Part shown: in pieces, positions 5,446 to 13,218 of the stretch | How positions within the stretch are numbered: the stretch's first letter is position 1 | Layout: each line of letters starts with the position of its first letter | Assembly (NCBI GenBank): GCA_035310125.1 | Contig: DATGEP010000401.1 | Span: forward strand, 1-28,255 | Length of the DNA stretch: 28,255 bases | Direction of reading: 5' to 3' | Source: DATGEP01 sp035310125 | GTDB taxonomy: Bacteria; Chloroflexota; Ktedonobacteria; Ktedonobacterales; JADMIN01 | Program-made: the position numbers and the translations under genes | The notes under the pieces: generated by a model | What the model saw: the letters and a program-made list of their open reading frames with translations, nothing else | Told to the model about the DNA's origin: nothing | Database searches by the model: none

Positions 5446-8397
5446 ATGGATAGCTGGGATGTCTTCTACGGACCCAACGCGGGCTATGCGCTTGATCTCT
5501 ACGACCGCTACCGGCGAGATCCCTCCACGGTTGATGCGGCCACGCGCGCCTTCTTCGAACAGTCGCCGCCACCGCCTGATATTCTCGCCCTCCTCGATGG
5601 CGCTGCTGAAAAATCGGCAGAATCGGCAACTCGTTCCTCTCCATCCGCGCCCGCCCTGTCGCACTCTCGTTTTCCGGCAGAATCGGCAACCAGCGCGCCC
5701 TCTCTCCCAATAGAAGAGAAGCCGGCGGCGCGGTTTGACAGCTTCGATATCGCGCGCATCGTCGTAGCCGCGCGCCTCGCACGGGGCATTCGCGAGTATG
5801 GCCACCTCGCCGCGCGCTTAGATCCGCTCGGCACACCGCCTCCCGGCGATCCAATGCTCGTGGCCGCCACGCACGGCCTCACCGAGGCGGATCTCCAGGC
5901 GCTGCCCGCGAGTATTGTTTGGCAGGACGCCGGACCGGAGGCCGGCTCCTGTTATGATGCCATCAACCGCTTACGCGCCATGTATTGCGGCTCGCTCGGC
6001 TACGATTTCGATCACGTGCAGGACTTTGACGAGCGTGCCTGGCTGCGCGACGCGGTTGAGTCGGGCGCTTACGCACCCACACTTTCCAGCAACGACCAGC
6101 GCGACCTGTTGAGCCGCCTCACCGAGGTTGAAGAGTTCGAGCATTTCCTGCATACCACCTTCCAGGGCCAGAAGCGTTTCTCCATCGAAGGCTGCGACAT
6201 GCTCGTGCCGATGCTGGATGAGACCATCCATGAAGCGGCGGCAAATGGCACCCGCGAAGTGCTCATCGGTATGGCGCATCGCGGACGGCTCAATGTTCTC
6301 GCGCACATCCTGGGCAAGCCCTATGTCAAAATCTTCTCCGAGTTCCACAGCGCTCCCAATAAAGAGCTGGTTCCGTCAGAAGGGTCCACCGGCATCAACT
6401 ATGGCTGGACCGGCGATGTGAAATATCATCTCGGCGGCCGCAACATCGTTCGTGAGAGCGCGCTGACGCAGGTGCAGGTGACGATGGCCCACAACCCCAG
6501 CCATCTTGAGTTTGTCAATCCCGTCGTCGAAGGGTTCACCCGCGCCGCGCAGGATGATCGCCAGGCGCCAGGCGCGCCGTCGCAGGATGTGCGCCGCGCG
6601 CTGGCGCTCACTATCCACGGTGATGCTGCCTTCCCTGGTGAGGGAGTCGTCGCCGAGACGCTGAATCTCTCGCGACTGTCCGGCTACTTCACCGGCGGCA
6701 CCATTCATATCATCGCGAATAATCAGATTGGCTTTACCACCGGACCACGCGAGGGCCGCTCCACACTCTATGCGGGTGATCTCGCCAAGGGCTTCGAGAT
6801 TCCCATCATTCACGTCAACGCCGATGACCCCGAAGCGTGTCTCACCGCCGTGCGCATAGCTTCCGCCTACCAACAGCGCTTCGCCAAAGACTTCCTGGTG
6901 GATCTCATCGGCTACCGGCGCTGGGGCCACAACGAGGGCGACGAGCCCGCCTTCACACAGCCTGTGCTCTACGCCGCGATTGCCACGCATCCCACCGTCC
7001 GCACGCTCTATGCGCGGCGGCTTGAGACGGCGGGCGTTGTCACGGCGGAAGACGCGGAAGCCATGCGCCGCGAGGTGCAGGCGCATCTCAAGCAAGCGCA
7101 GGAAGCGCTGTTTCACCATGATGACGTCGAGAGCCTGCCGCCGCTCGAAGACGCGCCCGACCTCACCACGCTCGACACCAGGGTGCCGGCGCAGACGCTG
7201 CGTGCGCTGAATGACGCGCTGCTCACCCGCCCGGATGGCTTTGCCGCGAATCCCAAACTGGACCGGTTGCTCCAGCGACGGCGCGAGCGCATCGAGGCAG
7301 ACGGCGGCATTGAGTGGGCGCACGCCGAATCGCTAGCCTTCGCGTCCATTCTGGCCGATGGCACACCTATTCGTATGTCCGGCCAGGACACCGAGCGTGG
7401 CACCTTCAGCCAGCGCCACCTCATACTCCACGATCTCACCACCGGAGCCGGCTATACGCCGCTGCAAGCGCTACCGCAAGCGCGCGCCGCCTTCGCCGTC
7501 TACAACAGTCCGCTTTCGGAGGCCGCCGTCCTCGCCTTCGAGTACGGCTACAGCGTCCATGCGCCGGGCGCGCTGGTGCTCTGGGAGGCGCAATTCGGGG
7601 ATTTCGCCAACGCCGGCCAGGTGGTGATAGACCAGTTCATCGTCGCCGCGCGGGCCAAGTGGCGCCTGCATCCCGCGCTCGTTCTCTTGCTGCCGCACGG
7701 CTACGAAGGACAGGGACCAGAGCATTCGAGCGGGCGTGTCGAGCGGTACTTGCAACTCGCGGGTGAAGATAACCTGCGCGTCGCCAACTGCACGACGGCA
7801 GCGCAATACTTCCACCTGCTGCGCATCCAGGCGGCGACCCTCAAAACCGCGCCGCGTCCGCTCGTCATCATGACGCCGAAGAGCCTGCTGCGGCACCCAC
7901 TCGCCGCCTCCAGCCTGGGCGACCTGGCCGAGGGGGGGTTCGCGTCCGTGCTGGACGATGCTCACGCGGCGAACCATCGCGACCGCGTGAAGCGTCTGAT
8001 ACTATGCAGCGGCAAAGTCGCGATAGATCTGGCCGCCGTCGCGAAGGACCACGCCGATGCGCGTGAGAGCATCGCTGTGGCGCGTGTCGAGCTGCTCTAT
8101 CCCTTCCCGGCGATACAGATCGAGCGTGTGCTTTCCGGTTATCCCAACCTGCGGGACGTCGTCTGGCTGCAAGAGGAGCCACGCAACATGGGCGCGTGGA
8201 GCTACATCGCTCCGCGCCTGAAGCCTTTGCTTCCATCCGCGGCGTCCCTGCGCTACATTGGGCGACCCGAACGCGCCAGCACGGCGGAAGGGCTGGCGGA
8301 GGTCCACACACAAGAGCAGGCCCGCATTCTCGAAGAAGCGTACGCCGGCGGATACCCGGTACGAACAGAAACGCGTGAGGAATCACATGTCGGTTGA
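5446..8397 (+). CDS. sucA: 2-oxoglutarate dehydrogenase E1 component
   Basis: A 983-residue thiamine-diphosphate enzyme that decarboxylates 2-oxoglutarate and passes the succinyl group to the E2 lipoyl arm in the TCA cycle. The N-terminal helix (FYGPNAGYALDLYDRYR, residues 7-23) is the usual E1o tail. Residues 52-92 form a low-complexity Ser/Ala/Pro linker encoded by a duplicated 16-bp sequence. The catalytic core shows GMAHRGRLNVLAH (275-287), the ThDP/metal motif HGDAAFPGEG (391-400), NNQIGFTT (425-432) and YRRWGHNEGDEPAF (490-503). The C-terminal part ends with VVWLQEEPRNMGAWSYI. Length is slightly above the roughly 930 residues of E. coli SucA, mostly because of the linker. ATG 5446 has AAGGG about 10 nt upstream. 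It overlaps sucB by 11 bp. No E2-like domain is fused, unlike actinobacterial KGD. Confidence 0.97.
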   Translation: MDSWDVFYGPNAGYALDLYDRYRRDPSTVDAATRAFFEQSPPPPDILALLDGAAEKSAESATRSSPSAPALSHSRFPAESATSAPSLPIEEKPAARFDSFDIARIVVAARLARGIREYGHLAARLDPLGTPPPGDPMLVAATHGLTEADLQALPASIVWQDAGPEAGSCYDAINRLRAMYCGSLGYDFDHVQDFDERAWLRDAVESGAYAPTLSSNDQRDLLSRLTEVEEFEHFLHTTFQGQKRFSIEGCDMLVPMLDETIHEAAANGTREVLIGMAHRGRLNVLAHILGKPYVKIFSEFHSAPNKELVPSEGSTGINYGWTGDVKYHLGGRNIVRESALTQVQVTMAHNPSHLEFVNPVVEGFTRAAQDDRQAPGAPSQDVRRALALTIHGDAAFPGEGVVAETLNLSRLSGYFTGGTIHIIANNQIGFTTGPREGRSTLYAGDLAKGFEIPIIHVNADDPEACLTAVRIASAYQQRFAKDFLVDLIGYRRWGHNEGDEPAFTQPVLYAAIATHPTVRTLYARRLETAGVVTAEDAEAMRREVQAHLKQAQEALFHHDDVESLPPLEDAPDLTTLDTRVPAQTLRALNDALLTRPDGFAANPKLDRLLQRRRERIEADGGIEWAHAESLAFASILADGTPIRMSGQDTERGTFSQRHLILHDLTTGAGYTPLQALPQARAAFAVYNSPLSEAAVLAFEYGYSVHAPGALVLWEAQFGDFANAGQVVIDQFIVAARAKWRLHPALVLLLPHGYEGQGPEHSSGRVERYLQLAGEDNLRVANCTTAAQYFHLLRIQAATLKTAPRPLVIMTPKSLLRHPLAASSLGDLAEGGFASVLDDAHAANHRDRVKRLILCSGKVAIDLAAVAKDHADARESIAVARVELLYPFPAIQIERVLSGYPNLRDVVWLQEEPRNMGAWSYIAPRLKPLLPSAASLRYIGRPERASTAEGLAEVHTQEQARILEEAYAGGYPVRTETREESHVG
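5615..5690 (+). repeat. Duplicated 16-bp sequence in the sucA linker
   Basis: CGGCAGAATCGGCAAC occurs at 5615-5630 and again, identical, at 5675-5690, exactly 60 bp apart and in the same reading frame. Each copy is itself built from a 9-bp unit (AATCGGCAG/AATCGGCAA). It encodes the repeated AESAT in the disordered linker between the N-terminal helix and the core of the E1 protein. Confidence 0.85.
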
Positions 8398-9748
8398 GAT
8401 TATGGTCCCGGCGCTTGGCGAATCCATCGTCGAGGCGACGGTCGGGCACTGGATGAAGGCGGAAGGTGACACGGTCACCGAGGGTGAGCCGGTCGTGGAG
8501 CTTGAGACCGAGAAGGTCAACATGGAGGTCGTCGCGCCCGCCACCGGCTCGCTGCAATCCATCGTCAAACAGGAGGGCGACACGGTCGGCATTGGCGAGG
8601 TCCTTGGCCTTGTCGGCGCAGACCAGGCCACTCTCGCTCCAACCGCCGCTGATGGAGCTCAGATCGCCACTGAGCAGCCGGCGCAATCTGTGCCAGCTCA
8701 TCAACCGGCCGCCATCGCGCCTACCGCTCCCTACAGCGCCGCCCCAGAGCATGCCGAGCCGGGCCGCGCCACTCCGCTCGCCAAACGCATTGCCGACGAA
8801 CACGGCGTTGACTTGCATCTCGTTCCAGGCACAGGCCCCGCTGGCCGTGTCACGCAGGATGACGTGACCGCCTATATCGCCGCCAAGACCAACGGCGCTG
8901 CCGCGCCAGCGGTGCCCGCTCCCATACCTTCGACCGGGGCGCCACCCGCCATGCTCGCCACGCCCAGCGCGCCCGCGCAACCACGACCCGCACCGGCCGG
9001 AGCCGTAGCGCCAGGCCCCGCCAGCACGGTGTCAGCCACCGCAAACGGCCGCCGCGAAGAGCGGGTCCGTATGTCGCGTCGCCGCCAGACCATCGCGCGC
9101 CGGCTGGTTGAGGCCAAACAGTCTACCGCCATGCTCACCACCTTCAATGAGGTGGATATGTCGGCTATCATGGAGCTGCGCAAGCGGCGCAAAGACGCCT
9201 TCAAGGAGCGCCACGGGGTCAATCTGGGTTACATGTCGTTCTTCACCCGTGCGGTGATCGGCGCCCTCAAAGCGTTCCCGCGCCTCAATGCCGAGATCCA
9301 GGGCAACGAGATGGTGCTCAAGCGCTACTATGACATCGGTATCGCCGTCTCCACGGATGAGGGGCTGGTCGTGCCGGTGCTGCGCGATGCCGACCGCATG
9401 AGCTTCGCGGAGATCGAGCAAAATGTTGCCGCGCTTGCCACAAAAGCCCGCAATGGCGAGCTTACCCTGGAGGACTTGCAGGGCGGCACCTTTACCATCA
9501 CCAACGGCGGCACCTTCGGCTCGCTGCTCTCCACGCCCATCCTCAACTCGCCGCAGGTGGGCATCCTGGGCATGCACAAGATCGAGGAGCGCCCCATCGC
9601 GCTCAACGGCCAGGTGGTCATTCATCCCATGATGTATGTCGCCGTCTCCTACGACCACCGCATCGTGGATGGCGCTGAATCCGTCGGCTTTCTCGTCCGC
9701 ATCAAACAACTGCTGGAGGATCCTGAGACGCTGCTGCTGGAAGGATAG
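8387..9748 (+). CDS. sucB: 2-oxoglutarate dehydrogenase E2, dihydrolipoamide succinyltransferase
   Basis: A 453-residue 2-oxo acid dehydrogenase acyltransferase. Domains in order: one lipoyl domain (1-77) with lipoyl-lysine Lys43 in ETEKVNMEVVAP; an Ala/Pro linker; a peripheral subunit-binding domain (about 125-162, TPLAKRIADEHGVDLHLV to GRVTQDDV); a second long Ala/Pro linker; and the catalytic domain ending in VSYDHRIVDG with catalytic His424 and Asp428. The E2 label as succinyltransferase rests on the sucA neighbour; the domain itself could also serve other 2-oxo acids. ATG 8387 with GTGAGGA just upstream is chosen over an in-frame extension to 8258 that lies inside sucA. The 11-bp overlap with sucA implies coupled translation. 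The E3 gene is not in the window. Confidence 0.95.
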   Translation: MSVEIMVPALGESIVEATVGHWMKAEGDTVTEGEPVVELETEKVNMEVVAPATGSLQSIVKQEGDTVGIGEVLGLVGADQATLAPTAADGAQIATEQPAQSVPAHQPAAIAPTAPYSAAPEHAEPGRATPLAKRIADEHGVDLHLVPGTGPAGRVTQDDVTAYIAAKTNGAAAPAVPAPIPSTGAPPAMLATPSAPAQPRPAPAGAVAPGPASTVSATANGRREERVRMSRRRQTIARRLVEAKQSTAMLTTFNEVDMSAIMELRKRRKDAFKERHGVNLGYMSFFTRAVIGALKAFPRLNAEIQGNEMVLKRYYDIGIAVSTDEGLVVPVLRDADRMSFAEIEQNVAALATKARNGELTLEDLQGGTFTITNGGTFGSLLSTPILNSPQVGILGMHKIEERPIALNGQVVIHPMMYVAVSYDHRIVDGAESVGFLVRIKQLLEDPETLLLEG

Positions 9749-9797
9749 CGGCCGCATGGAGTGTTCCGCTTCACGGCAGCCTGCTCAGATTTCAGTG

Positions 9798-9803
9798 TAT
9801 AGT
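9798..9803 (+). promoter_or_regulatory. Candidate -10 box upstream of the Uma2 gene
   Basis: TATAGT lies directly after TG, 24 bp before the ATG at 9827, with the ribosome site GGAGG in between. No convincing -35 box. If real, the leader would be very short. Confidence 0.3.
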
Positions 9804-9826
9804 ATCACTAGATCGGAGGTTGCCAC

Positions 9827-10435
9827 ATGAAGCAAGATACGCTCGCGCCCTGGGCAGAGCCTGTCCCTGACGCCCCCTTCCCCATGACCGCCGATGAGCT
9901 TCTCACAAGGCCCGACGATGGGTGGATGTATGAATTGATCGAGGGAAGGCTGGTGCGCATGCCAGGCAGCGGTGGCGAGACGTCTCTCATCGCGCTGGAT
10001 CTAGCCGCGGCTCTCTTGGCGTATGCCAAACCTCGAAAACTGGGCCGCCTGACCGGAGCGGACGGCACCTTTGACTTGACGCAGCCGGGCGATACCTACG
10101 AAACCGCGCTTGTACCCGATGTCGCTTTTGTGCGAGCGGATCGTGTACCCGCCCGCACGTCGCCTGAGTTCGCGAAGGCATGGCGATTGGCGCCTGATCT
10201 CGTGGCCGAAGTCGTCTCGCCATCGCAGTACCGGCCTGAGATGGCCGCCGAGGCGAAACGCTACCTCGAAGCCGGTGTGCGTCTCGTGTGGATCATCTGG
10301 CCCAAATACCAGCAGGTGGACGTCTGGCGCTCCGGCGCGGACCAACCCACCGCGACCCTGAGCATAGGCGGCGCGCTGGACGGCATGGACGTGCTGCCCG
10401 GTTTTTCGTATTCGTTGTCCGATCTATTTGAGTGA
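9827..10435 (+). CDS. Uma2 family (DUF820) restriction-endonuclease-fold protein
   Basis: A 202-residue Uma2 protein, a PD-(D/E)xK nuclease-fold family expanded in cyanobacteria and Chloroflexota with no firmly known job. The usual marks are present: MTADELLTRPDDGWMYELIEGRLVRM (about 15-44), PDVAFVRADRVP with the candidate active-site Asp, PDLVAEVVSPSQYRPEM with Glu, a Lys in AAEAKRYLEAGVRLVWIIWP, and a C-terminal strand VDVWRSG. The acidic and Lys residues look intact. ATG 9827 follows GGAGG. The stop lies 9 nt before the phosphofructokinase ATG, so the two are co-transcribed; this is probably positional rather than functional. Confidence 0.9.
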   Translation: MKQDTLAPWAEPVPDAPFPMTADELLTRPDDGWMYELIEGRLVRMPGSGGETSLIALDLAAALLAYAKPRKLGRLTGADGTFDLTQPGDTYETALVPDVAFVRADRVPARTSPEFAKAWRLAPDLVAEVVSPSQYRPEMAAEAKRYLEAGVRLVWIIWPKYQQVDVWRSGADQPTATLSIGGALDGMDVLPGFSYSLSDLFE

Positions 10436-10444
10436 GGGTGTGGA

Positions 10445-11485
10445 ATGCAAATAGGAGTGCTGACCGGCGGCGGCGACTGTGGCGGACTCAACGCGGCGAT
10501 TCGCGCGATTGTGCTGCGCGCGGCGCGGAGCGGCCATACGGTCATTGGCATGGCAGACGGCTGGGCAGGCATGGTCGAAGGGCGCGGTGAACCGCTCACC
10601 GTCAAGGCGGTTTCCGGCATCGCTGGGTTGGGTGGCACTATCCTGGGCAGCTCGCGGACCAACCCCGACAAGATTCCCGACGGCATGGAGCGTGTCGAGC
10701 GCACGTTCCGCGCGCTTGGTCTGGACGCGCTCATCGCTATTGGCGGCGATGATACGCTCAGCGTTGCCGCCAAACTCGCCGCGCGCGGTTTGCCCGTGGT
10801 CGGCGTTCCCAAAACAATGGATAACGACCTCAACGGCACCGACTCCTGTATTGGCTTCGAGACTGCCGTCGAGCGCGTCATGTCCGCCTGTGACGACCTG
10901 CGCACCACCGCCGATTCGCACCACCGCATTCTTGTGCTGGAAGTCATGGGCCGTGGCGCGGGCTGGGTCGCCACGGAAGGTGGACTGGCCGGCGGCGCCG
11001 ACGTCATTCTGGTGCCGGAGGAGCGGGTGAAGCTGAGCGATGTGGCCGCCCGCCTCACGCGCCGCCGCGATGCCGGGTACTCTTCGAGCATTGTCGTGGC
11101 GGCTGAAGGCGCGGACATCGAAGGGTTGGACACCGATGAGGAATCTACCGGTTTCGTAGATGCCTTCGGCCACAAGCAGATGGTCGCCCGCGCGCTTGGC
11201 GACCGGCTCGCGGACCACCTAGGTAAGCTCACCGGCATCGAATCCCGCGCGATGGTGCTCGGCCATCTCCAGCGCGGCGGCCCACCCGCCGCCTTCGATC
11301 GCATCCTGGGCGCGCGCACCGGCGCCGCCGCCGTGGACCTCGTAACCAGTGGCACGTATGGCAAGGTGCCCGTCTTGCGTGGCGCCAGCGTCGTACCGAT
11401 TGATTTGAGCGAGGCCGTCGCCGTCAATCGCACGGTGGATCTGGATCTGTACCACCTCGCCGACTCGCTGACGGCTCCAGAGTAA
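10445..11485 (+). CDS. pfp: 6-phosphofructokinase, predicted pyrophosphate-dependent (group III)
   Basis: A 346-residue phosphofructokinase A superfamily enzyme phosphorylating fructose 6-phosphate at C1 in glycolysis. Motifs: LTGGGDCGGLNAAIRA (residues 6-21; the family usually has Pro at the second Gly of CGG), GGDDTL (100-105), PKTMDND (122-128, catalytic Asp126) and VLGHLQRGG. In the family, Asp after GGD (here Asp103) together with Lys in PKT (Lys123) marks pyrophosphate users, whereas ATP users carry Gly at both sites (GGDGS / PGTIDND). So I predict a reversible PPi-dependent enzyme, though the phosphoryl donor has not been tested. The ATG at 10445 has GAGGG at about 10434-10438 overlapping the Uma2 stop. 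The symbol pfp reflects the predicted donor; many annotators would write pfkA. Confidence 0.92.
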   Translation: MQIGVLTGGGDCGGLNAAIRAIVLRAARSGHTVIGMADGWAGMVEGRGEPLTVKAVSGIAGLGGTILGSSRTNPDKIPDGMERVERTFRALGLDALIAIGGDDTLSVAAKLAARGLPVVGVPKTMDNDLNGTDSCIGFETAVERVMSACDDLRTTADSHHRILVLEVMGRGAGWVATEGGLAGGADVILVPEERVKLSDVAARLTRRRDAGYSSSIVVAAEGADIEGLDTDEESTGFVDAFGHKQMVARALGDRLADHLGKLTGIESRAMVLGHLQRGGPPAAFDRILGARTGAAAVDLVTSGTYGKVPVLRGASVVPIDLSEAVAVNRTVDLDLYHLADSLTAPE

Positions 11486-11586
11486 GCGCGCGATTTCGGC
11501 TCTCCGGTGGCCTGTTCCAAGCGCTGCCAGGCCGCTTTCAATCCTTGGACAACCAGTGGACGCACTATTCAACCTGGGAGCGACCG

Positions 11587-12942
11587 ATGGACGATCTACT
11601 GCGCCTCACCAGCGAGCGTGCGCGTCGCTACCGCGCGAGCGTGCGCGAACAGCGCGCCGCTCCCACCATTGAATCCCTGGAACGTCTATCGCTGCTCGGC
11701 GGCCCGTTGCCTGATGGGCCTACCGACGCGGCGGAAGTCCTGGCCCTACTGGACGACATCGGCTCACCCGCTACGACAGCCTCCGCCGGTGGGCGCTACT
11801 TCGGCTTCGTGACAGGCAGCTCGCTTCCCATCACGCTCGCCGCCAACTGGCTGGCCGGCGCGTGGGACCAGAACGCTATGTACAGCGTCATGTCGCCTGT
11901 CGCCGCCGCCGTGGAAGACATTGCGCTGCGCTGGCTTCTCGACGTTCTTGCTCTGCCCGAAGGTGCCGCGGGCGCCTTCGTCACCGGCGCTACAATGGCC
12001 AACTTCACTGGCCTTGCCGCCGCTCGACACGCCGTCTTGCAACGGGCTGGCTGGGATGTGGAGGCCGATGGTCTGTTTGGCGCCCCGCCCGTCACGGTCG
12101 TCGTCGGCCAGGAAGCGCACGCGACCCTCTTCAAGGCGCTTTCCCTGCTCGGCTTTGGCCGCGACCGGGTCATTACCGTTCCCGCCGATGATCAGGGCCG
12201 TCTGCGCGCCGATGCTTTCCCTGCTCTTGAGGGGCCGGCTATTCTCTGCTTGCAGGCAGGTAATGTCAACACAGGCGCCTTCGACTCGTTTACGGAGGTA
12301 TGTCCGAAGGCACATGACGCTGGCGCCTGGATCCATGTGGACGGCGCGTTTGGCCTCTGGGCCGCCGCCGCGCCCGCGCGGGCGCACCTCACGGCGGGAA
12401 TAGCCGGCGCCGACTCCTGGGCAACCGATGCCCACAAGTGGCTCAACACGCCATACGACAGCGGACTCGCGTTCGTTCGCGACGCCGACTCCCTGCGCGC
12501 GGCGATGGCAACCACCGCCGCGTACCTGCCCACTAGCAGCCAGCGCGAGCCGGGTCATTTCACACCCGAATCTTCACGCCGCGCCCGTGGCATCGAGGTA
12601 TGGGCCGCCCTCCGCGCGCTTGGCCGGTCGGGTATCGCCGATCTCGTCGAGCGTAGCTGTCGCCACGCCGCACGCTTTGCCGGTGCACTTTCCAGAGCCG
12701 GTTATGCCATTCTCAATGACGTGACGCTCAACCAGGTGCTCGTGTCCTTTGGCGACCCGGACACCACGCGCCGCATCATCGCCGCCATCCAGACCGACGG
12801 CACCTGCTGGTGCGGCGGCACCGTCTGGCAGGGGCAGACCGCAATGCGCATCAGCGTCTCCTCGTATGCCACAACCGAAGACGATATCGAGCGCAGTCTC
12901 GCCGCCATCCTGCACATCGCCGAGGAGCAACGCGCCCGCTAA
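11587..12942 (+). CDS. PLP-dependent group II amino acid decarboxylase family protein
   Basis: A 451-residue fold-type I PLP enzyme of the aromatic-L-amino-acid/glutamate/2,4-diaminobutyrate decarboxylase group. Schiff-base Lys284 lies in ATDAHKWLNTPYDSG, the pyridine-binding Asp252 in HVDGAFGLW and the ring-stacking His178 in QEAHATLFKA. SPVAAAVEDIALRW and VTGATMANFTGLAAAR are typical family segments. The amino acid substrate cannot be told. ATG 11587 has GGGAG at 11576-11580; a TTG-started extension to 11545 has no ribosome site. The gap of about 100 bp after phosphofructokinase leaves open whether it is in the same operon. Confidence 0.88.
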   Translation: MDDLLRLTSERARRYRASVREQRAAPTIESLERLSLLGGPLPDGPTDAAEVLALLDDIGSPATTASAGGRYFGFVTGSSLPITLAANWLAGAWDQNAMYSVMSPVAAAVEDIALRWLLDVLALPEGAAGAFVTGATMANFTGLAAARHAVLQRAGWDVEADGLFGAPPVTVVVGQEAHATLFKALSLLGFGRDRVITVPADDQGRLRADAFPALEGPAILCLQAGNVNTGAFDSFTEVCPKAHDAGAWIHVDGAFGLWAAAAPARAHLTAGIAGADSWATDAHKWLNTPYDSGLAFVRDADSLRAAMATTAAYLPTSSQREPGHFTPESSRRARGIEVWAALRALGRSGIADLVERSCRHAARFAGALSRAGYAILNDVTLNQVLVSFGDPDTTRRIIAAIQTDGTCWCGGTVWQGQTAMRISVSSYATTEDDIERSLAAILHIAEEQRAR

Positions 12943-13218
12943 TCGCGCTCCTCCGATCCGTGCCGCACCGAGCTTGATCTACGCATACGGGGAGAGCTGT
13001 GCTGCTGATATCCCGCTGGGCCGTGTCTTCCCGGTAGCCCAGATGGGCTGGCGCGCACTTTTGTGTTGTCTGAGCGTGTGGCGCCGCTTGCGCTATGGAC
13101 TCAACCGCCTCACACCCCTATCCCGGCGCCGCCCCCTTGTCGCGCAATTACACAATGACTGGCATACTCTTCTCTGCACGTTACAGTGACTACGGCAACG
13201 AGCGGCGGAGGTGGCCCC
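12943..13218. other. Intergenic region before the CHAP gene
   Basis: 276 bp with no supported gene. It holds a small hairpin (AGCCCA 13036-13041 / TGGGCT 13044-13049) that could help terminate the decarboxylase transcript, and a possible -10 box CATACT at about 13164 roughly 50 bp upstream of the next start, without a well-spaced -35. Confidence 0.4.

Noticed and set aside
5446..9748. Pyruvate dehydrogenase instead of 2-oxoglutarate dehydrogenase
   Set aside because: The E1 is a single long chain with the E1o N-terminal helix and HGDAAFPGEG motif, unlike the alpha/beta or homodimeric PDH E1 patterns.
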